Shown here piece by piece: positions 1 through 7,740 of a stretch of DNA of 64,000 bases. The position numbers and the translations under genes are program-made. This DNA is from Maridesulfovibrio bastinii DSM 16055. GTDB taxonomy: Bacteria > Desulfobacterota > Desulfovibrionia > Desulfovibrionales > Desulfovibrionaceae. The DNA lies in assembly GCF_000429985.1 (NCBI RefSeq), contig NZ_KE387015.1:111664-175663 (forward strand), given 5' to 3'. Position 1 is the first letter of the stretch. The number at the start of each line of letters is the position of its first letter. The notes under the pieces are model-generated. The model was not told the origin of the DNA. It did no database searches and saw only the letters and a program-made list of their open reading frames with translations.

Positions 1-84
1 ACATCGTCACCAGCTTCGGCTACGTCATCGAGAACCAAGTCTACATCGTCATCTGATTCAGCTACGTCATCAAGAACCAGATCA
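1..84. repeat. 42-bp tandem repeat, two units plus a partial third
   Basis: Two consecutive 42-bp units (1-42 and 43-84) match at most positions, and a third begins at 85 with the same acatcgtcat start. Read on the minus strand each unit encodes 14 acidic residues with the core DDVDLVLDDVAE. The array lies inside the coding frame and is cut by the window edge, so the true unit number is unknown. Confidence 0.8.
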
Positions 85-317
85 ACATCGTCATCTTCAA
101 CGATATCGTCCAAGACCAATTCTTCCTGACCGGAAGGACTGGTGTCTTCCGTCAGATTCAGATCTTCGGAAAAAAGGTCTTCAAGTTCTTTCTCAAAGCT
201 TTCATCAATATTTGAGGCCACACCTCCGGAACTTTCTCCGGTGGCAGCTTCCTGCATCACTTCATCAAGATTGATGGACTCTTCTTTGGCCTTTTTATCC
301 GGTGTATCCGGAGACAT
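1..317 (-). CDS. Acidic repeat protein, N-terminal part only
   Basis: The reading frame begins at ATG 317, with a GAGGGT ribosome-binding site just upstream, and runs off the left edge. The visible part is about 105 residues. It starts MSPDTPDKKAKEESINLDEV, has no signal peptide and is rich in Asp, Glu and Ser. Near the edge it enters a 14-residue repeat with core DDVDLVLDDVAE. Composition suggests a cytoplasmic, largely unstructured N-terminal region that may precede a folded domain outside the window. I do not recognise the family. It lies downstream of the cytochrome c3 gene but is separated from it by a terminator, so it is probably transcribed independently. Confidence 0.65.
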   Translation of the reverse strand, partial: MSPDTPDKKAKEESINLDEVMQEAATGESSGGVASNIDESFEKELEDLFSEDLNLTEDTSPSGQEELVLDDIVEDDDVDLVLDDVAESDDDVDLVLDDVAEAGDD

Positions 318-340
318 AGCGTACCCTCTGTAATAATTGG

Positions 341-363
341 AAAAAAGGGGGCTATAAGCCCCC
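341..363 (-). terminator. Rho-independent terminator after cytochrome c3
   Basis: A GC-rich hairpin at 347-363 (GGGGGCT / AGCCCCC with a three-base loop) is followed on the minus strand by six T residues (341-346). It sits 15 bp past the cytochrome c3 stop codon. Confidence 0.85.
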
Positions 364-377
364 TTGAATTCATAAAC

Positions 378-782
378 TTACTTCTTAGGATGGCAAGCGG
401 AACATTTAGTAGGACCAGTTGCCTTCTTGGCTTTCTTAAGAGCTTTATGACAGCCTACGCAGCTGTTTTCACTCTTTCTAGCGTGGAAAGCACTATAGAA
501 AGAAGTGGGTTTCTTTTTACCTTTTTTGCTGGCGTCAATATGGCAGCCTTCGGCAGCACATTTCTTGATAGCACCAGATCCATCCCATTTGTGATGGCAG
601 GTTTTACAGTCGATTGCAGCATGTCCCTTATGGGAAAATGCTACAGGAGTCTTGGTAGCTTTTGCACCGGCGGGGACTTTAATAGTCAAATCGCCGGGAG
701 CATCAACTGCATAAAGAGCAGGCAATGCGAAAAGACATACCAGAGCAGCAGTTACCATGCTGATAAGCAGGGTCTTTTTCAT
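378..782 (-). CDS. cycA: Tetraheme cytochrome c3 (type I)
   Basis: Periplasmic electron carrier linking hydrogenases and formate dehydrogenases to membrane redox complexes in sulfate reducers. The 134-residue precursor has a Sec signal peptide (about residues 1-25, ending LPALYA). Four c-type heme sites follow: CKTCH, the expanded CAAEGCH, CVGCH and CSACH. One CX4CH site and extra free His residues (FSHKGH, CHH, FHARK) for bis-His ligation are the classic c3 pattern, and mature size (about 110 residues) fits type I c3. A strong AAGGAGG ribosome-binding site precedes ATG 782. A consensus promoter and its own terminator suggest an abundant monocistronic message. Neighbouring genes make heme and corrinoid precursors. 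Confidence 0.93.
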   Translation of the reverse strand: MKKTLLISMVTAALVCLFALPALYAVDAPGDLTIKVPAGAKATKTPVAFSHKGHAAIDCKTCHHKWDGSGAIKKCAAEGCHIDASKKGKKKPTSFYSAFHARKSENSCVGCHKALKKAKKATGPTKCSACHPKK

Positions 783-834
783 CCTCAGAATCCTCCTTAA
801 AAATAACGTTAACCTAGTTACAGTCTTCCCAAAA

Positions 835-863
835 CATCTAGTTGAGAAAGGTTAGCCTGTCAA
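835..863 (-). promoter_or_regulatory. Sigma-70-type promoter of cytochrome c3
   Basis: On the minus strand TTGACA (858-863) and TAGATG (835-840) are separated by exactly 17 bp. They lie about 55 bp upstream of the cytochrome start codon. The -35 box is perfect. Confidence 0.65.
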
Positions 864-917
864 GTATGGTGAAGAAAAACAAGCCTTAAATATCACGGGT
901 ATCAGAACCTGATTCGG

Positions 918-1670
918 CTAATCATCAAGGTCATATTTTGCCGCATATCCCCGTGGAGTGATCATTTTATCGTTCCATTTTCTGGTTGAATTATTGCCTA
1001 TAAGCAGCACAGTCTGCATATCGATTTTATCTTCATCAACTTCACCAAGTTTAGAAATAATTACATTTTGACCTTCTCTGTCAGCTTTATTCACAATCCC
1101 GACAAAAGTATCATCTTTTTTAAATCTGCTCACAATATCAAGGGCTTTGCGCAAATGACCACTTCTTTTTCTGGATTTGGGATTATATATTGCTATCACA
1201 AAATCTGCATCTGCCGCTGCTGCCAGACGCTTTTCGATAACTTCCCATGGCGTCAGCAGGTCACTAAGACTTATTGATGCAAAATCATGCATAAGCGGTG
1301 CTCCAAGAAGTGCCGCAGCCGCGCAGAAAGCCGGAACCCCCGGTACAATTTCAAACTCTATATCCTTAGCATCATCTCTTTTCTCCAGAATTTCCATCAC
1401 AAGACCGGCCATAGCATATATTCCGGGATCGCCACTGCATACAACAACTACATTTTTGCCTGCAGCAGCTCTTTCTACAGCCAGTTTACACCGCTCCACT
1501 TCACCCCGCATTCCAGTTGAAAGAACTTCTTTACCTTCAAGCATGGCTTTAGAAATCAAATCTATATATCCGGTATAACCGACTACAACTTCGGCTTGTT
1601 CAATTGTTTCAACAGCCCGAACAGTCATCAATTCTTTACTTCCCGGTCCGAGACCGACAACACTTAACAT
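918..1670 (-). CDS. cobJ: Precorrin-3B C17-methyltransferase
   Basis: SAM-dependent methyltransferase that methylates C17 and contracts the ring during anaerobic cobalamin synthesis (CobJ/CbiH). The 250 residues form a tetrapyrrole methylase: N-terminal VVGLGPGS (residues 4-11), the SAM-site signature SGDPGIYAM (79-87), PGVPAF, and a C-terminal IGNNSTR segment. Length is normal for the family. The gene overlaps the end of cbiG by 7 bp, so the two are translationally coupled. Cobalt-precorrin chemistry is inferred from the partner CbiG and an anaerobic host. Confidence 0.93.
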   Translation of the reverse strand: MLSVVGLGPGSKELMTVRAVETIEQAEVVVGYTGYIDLISKAMLEGKEVLSTGMRGEVERCKLAVERAAAGKNVVVVCSGDPGIYAMAGLVMEILEKRDDAKDIEFEIVPGVPAFCAAAALLGAPLMHDFASISLSDLLTPWEVIEKRLAAAADADFVIAIYNPKSRKRSGHLRKALDIVSRFKKDDTFVGIVNKADREGQNVIISKLGEVDEDKIDMQTVLLIGNNSTRKWNDKMITPRGYAAKYDLDD

Positions 1671-2686
1671 TTTACAGCCACCGCCACAGTTACTTTAGAA
1701 GTTTTTCTTTTGCCTATTATCAGTTTTCCGCCGGAACTTTTAAGAGCGGCGGCTTCACAGACACTGGCTACTCCAACCGTCTGAAGGACAAAATCAGACG
1801 GGGATTCAACATGCTGAGTTTCTAAATCTTCAGGAGAATAAAAAGCTGTTTCAACTCCCAGTTTTTTTGCCACAGCGAGAAGTCCGGCTTCATTTTTTTT
1901 CAAATCAACCGATGAAATTTTTACAATACGCTCACAACTCAAATCAGCTGAGGACAGAACCTGCGTAAGCAGTTCCATAATTTCAGTTTCAGAGGCACCC
2001 CGCCGGCACCCTATACCGATATAAAGGGATTCAGGATGAAGACACAATATTTTTTTATTATTTAGTGCTCTGCCGGTGCCTATATATATCCCGGTCTTGT
2101 CTCTGGTAAAATCTTCTAATGAATCAATTCTGACTGCGGGAAATTTAGCAGCCGGGCAAAATATTTCATGAGGATCGTAAATACAAATATCCTCTCCATC
2201 CAGCACAGCTGAACTCACATGCTTAAAAGCAGCGGGGTTTACAGCGTACAATCCTGATTCCTTAGCAACAAGATCAATTGAAGGCAGTCCACTGACATCC
2301 GTTGCCGTTGTTATTACCGCCTGTGCATTTATTTTAGCGGCAATCTTTTCAGTCAGTTCATTAGCTCCGCCCAAGTGTCCTGAAAGAAGGCTGATAACAA
2401 ATTTTGCCTGCTGATCAATAACAACGACAGCAGGATCACTCAACTTTGACTCTAATAACGGAGCAATGGAGCGCACAACAATGCCGCAGGCGGATATGAA
2501 AACATGGGAATCGTATTTTTTAAAATTATCAGGAAAGATTTCAGAAAGTTTTCGGAAACTTATCGATTCAGCATCACAATAGCGGGACAGCACAAACAGG
2601 TCTGCATCAAATAACGACCTTAAAAGGATTCCGAGTTCAGCACCCTTTGCGGTCAAGGCATATATTGCAATTCTTTTATTTACCAT
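1664..2686 (-). CDS. cbiG: Cobalt-precorrin-5A hydrolase CbiG
   Basis: Opens the ring-A delta-lactone of cobalt-precorrin-5A, releasing acetaldehyde, in the anaerobic B12 pathway. The 340-residue protein shows the usual CbiG layout. An N-terminal domain contains IVVRSIAPLLESKLSDPAVV and the glycine-rich LLSGHLGGANEL. A linker domain follows. The C-terminal domain starts at LYIGIGCRRGASE and contains VGVASVCEAAAL. ATG 2686 follows a weak GGAACAGG site. The hairpin at 2714-2744 lies between hemL and this gene, so read-through or a separate start may set cbiG-cobJ expression. Confidence 0.92.
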   Translation of the reverse strand: MVNKRIAIYALTAKGAELGILLRSLFDADLFVLSRYCDAESISFRKLSEIFPDNFKKYDSHVFISACGIVVRSIAPLLESKLSDPAVVVIDQQAKFVISLLSGHLGGANELTEKIAAKINAQAVITTATDVSGLPSIDLVAKESGLYAVNPAAFKHVSSAVLDGEDICIYDPHEIFCPAAKFPAVRIDSLEDFTRDKTGIYIGTGRALNNKKILCLHPESLYIGIGCRRGASETEIMELLTQVLSSADLSCERIVKISSVDLKKNEAGLLAVAKKLGVETAFYSPEDLETQHVESPSDFVLQTVGVASVCEAAALKSSGGKLIIGKRKTSKVTVAVAVKC

Positions 2687-2713
2687 GCCTGTTCCGAGTT
2701 ATTACAGGAGAAA

Positions 2714-2744
2714 ATCCGGACCGCCAAAGATAAGCGGTCCGGAT
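2714..2744 (-). terminator. Terminator or attenuator between hemL and cbiG
   Basis: A perfect 11-bp stem (ATCCGGACCGC / GCGGTCCGGAT) with a 9-base loop is followed on the minus strand by TTTTC. It begins 8 bp after the hemL stop and ends 28 bp before the cbiG start. It may only partly terminate ahbB-hemL transcription. Confidence 0.7.
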
Positions 2745-2751
2745 AGCTAAA

Positions 2752-4020
2752 TCAGCCTTTAAAACTTTTAACAGCATTAAGAGCTTTTTCGTAATCGTCC
2801 TCGGTATGCGCAAAAGAAGTAAAAGTACATTCAAATGCTGAAGGAGCGAGATTGATTCCATTTTTACGCATGTGCCTGTAAAATTTGGAATAAAGTTCAG
2901 TGTCACCGCTCTTGGCCGATTCAAAATCAACAACTTCACTATCGGTAAAGAAGAGAGTGAAGATTGATCCAATATGGTTGAGAGTGGTGGTAAAACCATT
3001 TTCAGCAAGGGCTTCTTTAAGCGCGGTTGCAAATTTGAGGGTTCTTTCTTCAAGAGCCTTGTAATCCTGCTTTGCAAGAGCGCGAACAGTGGCAAGACCT
3101 GCGGCCATCGCAACAGGATTTCCTGAAAGGGTCCCGGCCTGATACACGTCTCCGCATGGAGAAATGCGTTCCATATATTTACGCTTTCCACCATAACAGC
3201 CGACAGGAAATCCACCACCGATAATTTTTCCCATGGTGGTAAGATCAGGTGTTATTCCAAAACGTTTCTGAGCTCCACCAAGGCAGACTCTGAAACCTGA
3301 AATAACTTCATCAAAAATCAGCAGAGCTCCGTATTCATCGCAGATATCACGCAGTCCCTGCAGAAAACCTTCTCCGGGAAGAACAAGTCCCATATTCCCG
3401 GCAACAGGCTCAACAATAATAGCGGCAATATCACTGCCATGTTTTTCGAACACGGCCTTTACTGCACCCAGATCGTTATACGGGGCAAGCAGAGTATGTT
3501 TAACAATATCTTCGGGAACACCGGGAGTGCCGGGAATGGAGAAGGTAGCTAATCCGGAACCGGCACTTGCCAGAAAACAATCGCTGTGTCCGTGATAGCA
3601 GCCCTCAAACTTAAGGACCTTATCTCTTCCGGTAACGCCGCGTGCCAGACGCAGAGCACTCATAGTAGCCTCAGTCCCTGAGTTTACCATGCGGACCATC
3701 TCAATACCGGGAACCATTTCCACAATTTCGCTGGCCAGATTGACTTCATCCGGGCAAGGAGCACCGAAACTGGCTCCTTTCTTAACAGCTTCAATAGCGG
3801 CATTGTCCACTTCATCATAGCCGTGACCAAGCATCATGGGTCCCCAGCTCATAACGAAGTCGACAAGGTCTTCACCGTCAACAGTCCACATATGGCTGCC
3901 TTTGGCTTTTTCAATAAAACAGGGATCGCAGCCGACACTCTTACAGGCTCTGACCGGGCTGTTCACACCTCCGGGCATTACTTCCTGTGCTTTTTTAAAA
4001 AGATCTGAAGATGATGTCAT
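2752..4020 (-). CDS. hemL: Glutamate-1-semialdehyde 2,1-aminomutase
   Basis: PLP enzyme converting glutamate-1-semialdehyde to 5-aminolevulinate, the first tetrapyrrole precursor of the C5 pathway. The 422 residues are full length. Visible family marks are the substrate-gating segment [16 protein letters not shown] (113-128), the cofactor region [10 protein letters not shown] (140-149), the PLP-ring Asp in [10 protein letters not shown] (235-244), and the Schiff-base Lys265 in [10 protein letters not shown]. It follows ahbB by 16 bp with the same orientation, so ALA synthesis and the siroheme-to-heme branch are co-transcribed. No glutamyl-tRNA reductase gene is in the window. Confidence 0.96.
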   Translation of the reverse strand: MTSSSDLFKKAQEVMPGGVNSPVRACKSVGCDPCFIEKAKGSHMWTVDGEDLVDFVMSWGPMMLGHGYDEVDNAAIEAVKKGASFGAPCPDEVNLASEIVEMVPGIEMVRMVNSGTEATMSALRLARGVTGRDKVLKFEGCYHGHSDCFLASAGSGLATFSIPGTPGVPEDIVKHTLLAPYNDLGAVKAVFEKHGSDIAAIIVEPVAGNMGLVLPGEGFLQGLRDICDEYGALLIFDEVISGFRVCLGGAQKRFGITPDLTTMGKIIGGGFPVGCYGGKRKYMERISPCGDVYQAGTLSGNPVAMAAGLATVRALAKQDYKALEERTLKFATALKEALAENGFTTTLNHIGSIFTLFFTDSEVVDFESAKSGDTELYSKFYRHMRKNGINLAPSAFECTFTSFAHTEDDYEKALNAVKSFKG

Positions 4021-4036
4021 ATTAGATTAGCTCCTT

Positions 4037-4522
4037 TTATTCCGCATGAAAATATTTCATGGAAGTCTTTTTGAGTTCCTTTAAGCTGCGCAGAATACAA
4101 TAATCTTCAATACCGGTTTCACTGATAAGTTCCTGCACTACTTTTTTGCAGTCTTCAGGGCCTTTACCATGAATCATAGTATATAGATTATATTGCCACT
4201 GGGGATAAGTTTTCCGTATGTAGCAATGACTTATTTCCATTCTGGCAGCCATTATCTCGCCAATTTTTTCAGGGTTTTCCTCTTCCCTGACACGCCATGC
4301 AACCATGGCGTTAGCACCGTATCCGGCTTTCTGATGGCGTAGAGTTGCTCCGAAGCGACGAATTATTTTTTCATTCTTAAGTCTGGTTAAAAGTTCCAGC
4401 ACAGTGGCTTCATCTGTTCCGGCCTTTGCGGCTATATCCGCATAAGGGGTGGCACTTGCAGGAAGATTTCCCCCGGCATAGGCAAGAAGTCTTTCCTCAA
4501 CTTCACTGAATTTAATAGCCAT
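4037..4522 (-). CDS. ahbB: Siroheme decarboxylase subunit (AsnC/Lrp-like)
   Basis: Subunit of the heterodimer that decarboxylates siroheme to didecarboxysiroheme in the alternative heme pathway of sulfate reducers and archaea. It is often annotated as an AsnC-family regulator. The 161 residues have an N-terminal winged-helix-like part (about 1-60, ending IIRRFGATLRHQKAGY) and a C-terminal ligand-binding alpha/beta domain with SHCYIRKTYPQWQYNLYTMI and the closing RSLKELKKTSMKYF. The His/Tyr-rich central segment is typical of Ahb enzymes rather than true Lrp regulators. Position directly upstream of hemL supports the enzymatic role. AhbA versus AhbB is assigned by resemblance only; the partner is not in this window. 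Confidence 0.82.
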   Translation of the reverse strand: MAIKFSEVEERLLAYAGGNLPASATPYADIAAKAGTDEATVLELLTRLKNEKIIRRFGATLRHQKAGYGANAMVAWRVREEENPEKIGEIMAARMEISHCYIRKTYPQWQYNLYTMIHGKGPEDCKKVVQELISETGIEDYCILRSLKELKKTSMKYFHAE

Positions 4523-4649
4523 AAAAACAACTCCCGATCACCGCAGACAATATTTAAGAGTGCGGTGTAAAGATCTTTACTAAAACAATTGCCATGATCA
4601 ATGATGGGGTATTACCTTCATATCGGTTCATCCTCAAGTAGCATGAGCG

Positions 4650-4673
4650 TTTTGTAAAATGACTATTACAAAA
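4650..4673. promoter_or_regulatory. Inverted repeat in the ahbB/gpsA divergent region
   Basis: TTTTGTAA (4650-4657) and TTACAAAA (4666-4673) are perfect inverted copies separated by 8 bp. They lie in the 293-bp gap between the divergent genes ahbB and gpsA. Symmetry and location suggest a dimeric regulator site. No cobalamin riboswitch features were seen in this gap. Confidence 0.4.
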
Positions 4674-4815
4674 TAATACCAGAATGAAACAAGGTTGCCA
4701 TTACAAAGGCGCAATAGTAGTTATCTTGCCGGATCAAAGCTTGAAAAAAATCAAATCTATTCCTGATGATACCACATATTTTCAAAATTAAGTCGTATGT
4801 TTTAAAGGAGTTTTC

Positions 4816-5805
4816 ATGAAAATAGCCGTCATAGGAGCTGGAGCATGGGGAACAGCTCTTGCCAACACTTTTGCCAAAAAAGGCATAGAAACGGGACTCT
4901 GGGCCAGAGACAGCAAACTGGCCGCAGAAATAAATCAGAGCGGAGTTAACAAGGAATACCTGCCCGAATGCCAATTGGATAGACGACTTGTGTGTGACAG
5001 CAATCCGGAAAAGATCATGTCCGGTGCTGATATTTTCATGATAGTTATCCCGAGCCAGTTTATCCGCTCCAATTTAAAAAATTTTAAACATCTTTTCCCG
5101 GAAAAACCTGTAGTTGTCTGCGCCAGTAAAGGTATTGAGCTGAATACAGGTGCGCCTATGTCCCAAGTGATCAGTGATTCGCTTGCCGGACTTTCTCCAA
5201 GATACGCCCACCTTTCAGGGCCTTCATTCGCCTTTGAACTCAGCGCGGAAATGCCGACAACGGTTGTATTAGGATGTGAAGATGAAAATCTCGGTAAAAA
5301 TTTACAGGAAGTTTTTTCAACAAATTACTTCAGAGTTTACTCAAATCCTGATTTCAGGGGCGTTGAAATAGGCGGAGCAATAAAAAACATCATGGCCATA
5401 GCCACAGGTATTGCCGATGGACTCAATTTCGGACACAACACCAGAGCCGCGCTGATAACCAGAGGTCTGGCAGAAATGCAGCGGCTTGGAGTGGCAATGG
5501 GGGCAAACCCGGCAACTTTCATGGGGCTTTCAGGCATGGGTGACCTTGTGCTGACCTGTACCGGAGACCTCTCAAGAAACAGGCAGGTAGGCCTGAAGCT
5601 TGGAAAAGGGATCAAACTTTCAGAGATTTTAAAAATGCGCAAAGTCGCGGAAGGCGTAAAAACGACTGAATCTGTTCATGAGCTGGCAAAAAAAATGGGT
5701 GTGGATATGCCGCTTACAGAACAGATCTACCGGATCTTATACGAAGACAAAGACCCGGTAAAAGCTGTGCTTGATCTTATGTCACGTGAACTAAAGCAGG
5801 AATAA
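4816..5805 (+). CDS. gpsA: Glycerol-3-phosphate dehydrogenase [NAD(P)+]
   Basis: Reduces dihydroxyacetone phosphate to sn-glycerol 3-phosphate for phospholipid synthesis in the cytoplasm. The 329 residues match the family. There is an N-terminal Rossmann fold with GAGAWGTALA (7-16), then CASKGIE, the SGPSFA motif, and the catalytic Lys in GGAIKNIMAIATG. The C-terminal helical domain contains LSGMGDLVLTCTG and EGVKTTESVHEL. An AAGGAG site precedes ATG 4816. A small lipoprotein gene follows 18 bp later, probably in the same transcript, ending at the bidirectional terminator at 6112-6152. Confidence 0.96.
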   Translation: MKIAVIGAGAWGTALANTFAKKGIETGLWARDSKLAAEINQSGVNKEYLPECQLDRRLVCDSNPEKIMSGADIFMIVIPSQFIRSNLKNFKHLFPEKPVVVCASKGIELNTGAPMSQVISDSLAGLSPRYAHLSGPSFAFELSAEMPTTVVLGCEDENLGKNLQEVFSTNYFRVYSNPDFRGVEIGGAIKNIMAIATGIADGLNFGHNTRAALITRGLAEMQRLGVAMGANPATFMGLSGMGDLVLTCTGDLSRNRQVGLKLGKGIKLSEILKMRKVAEGVKTTESVHELAKKMGVDMPLTEQIYRILYEDKDPVKAVLDLMSRELKQE

Positions 5806-5823
5806 AAACTGTTTCAGGAGAAA

Positions 5824-6105
5824 ATGATGAAAAGAATTATTTTAACGGCACTCTTGTTTTTCATTCTTGGAGGATGTGCCACATGGCAGAACCCGGATCT
5901 TGTCGACCAGTCAAAAAGGGATGAATATCTGCAACGGGATAAGGAATATTGCAATAAAGTCGCAGCAGAAGAAGTCCCCATAGGAGCTGGAACCGACGAT
6001 GAAGCTCTGGAACCGACAACTTATGAAGCTGAATTTTCAGAAAACTACACTTCAGCCAATGCCTTTGAACGCTGTATGAATGATCGGGGCTGGACAAAAA
6101 AATAG
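5824..6105 (+). CDS. Small outer-envelope lipoprotein of unknown function
   Basis: A 93-residue protein (MMKR start; the second Met at 5827 is equally possible) with a hydrophobic signal segment ending in the lipobox ILGGC, so the mature form is a lipid-anchored protein of about 75 residues. It begins CATWQNPDL and contains two further Cys (EYCNK and FERCMNDRGW) that could form a disulfide. I do not recognise a function. The gene directly follows gpsA. Its last ~100 bp is duplicated at 9410-9513 as part of the long direct repeat around the glycosylation genes, so this copy is the intact one. Confidence 0.8.
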   Translation: MMKRIILTALLFFILGGCATWQNPDLVDQSKRDEYLQRDKEYCNKVAAEEVPIGAGTDDEALEPTTYEAEFSENYTSANAFERCMNDRGWTKK

Positions 6106-6111
6106 GCCAAC

Positions 6112-6152
6112 AAAAAAGCAGTCTTTTTCTTATTGAAAAAGACTGCTTTTTT
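6112..6152. terminator. Terminator after the lipoprotein gene
   Basis: A long stem (AAAAAAGCAGTCTTTTTC / GAAAAAGACTGCTTTTTT, 5-base loop) is flanked by A and T runs on both sides. It can end transcription in either direction. The same hairpin recurs at 9520-9560. Confidence 0.9.
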
Positions 6153-6176
6153 AATTTCTGCAAGCAGCTGAAAAAA

Positions 6177-6237
6177 TTAAACGTCCAGAGATTTCTGACG
6201 ATACTTTTCGATTAAGGCAATGGCTCTTTCAGTAAGC
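6177..6237 (-). pseudogene. 3' fragment of cheV (duplicated end)
   Basis: These 61 bp are identical to the last 61 bp of cheV at 9583-9643, including the stop codon. The match stops abruptly at 6237, after which the sequence becomes AT-rich. It is a non-functional remnant created by the duplication. Confidence 0.9.
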
Positions 6238-6271
6238 TAATTTAATTCTTATCTACAAATTTTGCATAAGC

Positions 6272-6697
6272 TCAGTCAACTTTGGTTTGCGTTTTACATC
6301 CTATATTTCCAATGAAAACAAACCGCTGTAAAAGATAACTAAAAAATGGAAGAATCAAGGCTGTTAGCAAAGGTGCAGCTATAGCGGTTAAATTAAGCTG
6401 TTCACAGATAAGTCCAATACAATAACTGATAACAACTCCAAGACTGGAAGCCATAAGAAAACATGCATACTGCCGTAATGATCTGGATCTGACCTTAAAA
6501 ACAAAATATGAAGCGACAAAAAAGGAAAAAAAATTGGCAACCAGAAAACCTAAAACATTAGCATACGCTACGGGTAAATATTTAATGAGCAGAGTAAATA
6601 TACCTATGTGAACAGCTGTATTTACTACTCCGGCAACAATAAATCTAGCGAAGCGCCCCTTTTCCCTGATTGGTAAAAGCAGATATTCACGAATCAT
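6272..6697 (-). CDS. GtrA-family membrane protein (putative lipid-linked sugar flippase)
   Basis: Small polytopic membrane protein of the GtrA/PF04138 type, thought to flip undecaprenyl-phosphate-linked sugar across the inner membrane. The 141 residues hold four hydrophobic helices. The first is preceded by the typical amphipathic start FARFIVAGVVNTAVHIGIF, and the pair ANVLGFLVANFFSFFVASYFVF is family-typical. The gene overlaps the upstream glycosyltransferase gene by 4 bp, which supports coupled function. In known serotype-conversion clusters gtrA and gtrB make and flip the donor while a third protein transfers the sugar. The same trio is present here. Confidence 0.85.
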   Translation of the reverse strand: MIREYLLLPIREKGRFARFIVAGVVNTAVHIGIFTLLIKYLPVAYANVLGFLVANFFSFFVASYFVFKVRSRSLRQYACFLMASSLGVVISYCIGLICEQLNLTAIAAPLLTALILPFFSYLLQRFVFIGNIGCKTQTKVD

Positions 6698-7707
6698 AAA
6701 GCGTCATTTTTTTCTTCTGATTTTTCATGAACTTTGGATATAATATACAAAGGCCTCATCTTAGTTTCTATATAAACTCTTCCTACATATTCACCCAAAG
6801 CTCCCAGAGCCAACAGCTGCATTCCCGCAAAAAAAGCTATTGCGGTCATGAGTGAAGCATACCCCTGAACAGGGTCTCCATAAAGAAGATGTCTGACAAC
6901 AACGTACACGGCAAAGATAAATGCCATGGATGAAGTCAATATGCCGCATATCAATGCAACCCTCAAAGGAATTGTAGAAAATGAGATCAATCCGTTTGCG
7001 GCTAGTCCTAAGAGTTTAATCGGAGACCATTTGCTTTCACCTACAAAACGTTCAGGCCTATCAAAATAAATTCTTGTTGAAGAAAAACCTGGCCATGTAA
7101 GCAGACCTTTCATAAAACGGTTTCGTTCAGGCATTTTTTTAATGGCATCAACAACAGCTTTATCCATCAGTCTGAAATCTCCTGAATTTTCTGGAATTTT
7201 AGACTCACTGATAAAATTGAAAAGTTTATAAAAAAGACCGGCAGTAAGTTGTTTTGCATAACTGTCATGTTTTCTCGATTTCCGAACAGCAAAGACAACA
7301 TCGTATCCTTTTTTCCATTCTTCAATCATTTCTAAGATAAGTTCCGGGGGCTCTTGCAGGTCAGCATCAATAGGAATAACAACGTCTCCCCTGCACATAT
7401 CCAGCCCTGCTGATAGAGCTGCCTCTTTTCCAAAATTACGCGAAAACTTAAAGGCTCTTATGTATGGTTCTGGCCTAAGACACAATGCTTCATATGTATT
7501 ATCAAAACTTCCATCATCAATACAAACGACTTCCATAGGGATAGAAATCTCATTCTGTATACTGGATATGGCTTTAAACAACGCATCGAGTCCTTCTCTC
7601 TCATTATATAAAGGGATAACAATGCTTATCAGGCTTAAATTTTCCCGGGCTTCAGGAGGAGTACTGATAATTCCTGAAATGTTAGAATTTTTTGAATCAT
7701 TAAACAT
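6694..7707 (-). CDS. GtrB-like polyprenyl-phosphate glycosyltransferase (GT2)
   Basis: Membrane-anchored GT2 enzyme likely to load glucose or another hexose onto undecaprenyl phosphate. The 337 residues start with a soluble GT-A fold: SIVIPLYNEREGLDALF (about 28-44), CIDDGSFDNTYE, the metal-binding DADLQEPPELI, and a GDFRLMDKAVVDAI segment. Two C-terminal transmembrane helices follow (VALICGILTSSMAFIFAVYV and ASLMTAIAFFAGMQLLALGAL). This is the layout of GtrB/DPM1-like enzymes. It is first coupled to the flippase downstream (4-bp overlap) and follows the GtrII-like gene by 33 bp. The exact sugar cannot be read from sequence. Confidence 0.87.
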   Translation of the reverse strand: MFNDSKNSNISGIISTPPEARENLSLISIVIPLYNEREGLDALFKAISSIQNEISIPMEVVCIDDGSFDNTYEALCLRPEPYIRAFKFSRNFGKEAALSAGLDMCRGDVVIPIDADLQEPPELILEMIEEWKKGYDVVFAVRKSRKHDSYAKQLTAGLFYKLFNFISESKIPENSGDFRLMDKAVVDAIKKMPERNRFMKGLLTWPGFSSTRIYFDRPERFVGESKWSPIKLLGLAANGLISFSTIPLRVALICGILTSSMAFIFAVYVVVRHLLYGDPVQGYASLMTAIAFFAGMQLLALGALGEYVGRVYIETKMRPLYIISKVHEKSEEKNDAL

Positions 7708-7740
7708 AATTACCTCTAATATTCTAAAGAACTTCTAATA

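Larger units (their letters stand above)
6002..6237. repeat. Long direct repeat, copy A (236 bp)
   Basis: This stretch recurs at 9410-9643 in the same orientation. It contains the 3' end of the lipoprotein gene, the shared terminator and the last 61 bp of cheV. Coding parts are almost identical (one difference in the lipoprotein part, none in the cheV part). Around a dozen substitutions or indels cluster in and after the terminator loop. Confidence 0.95.

Noticed and set aside
2687-4815. Cobalamin riboswitch upstream of the cob/hem genes
   Set aside because: The gaps at 2687-2751 and 4523-4815 lack a recognisable B12-box context; the first is only 65 bp and is filled by a simple hairpin.
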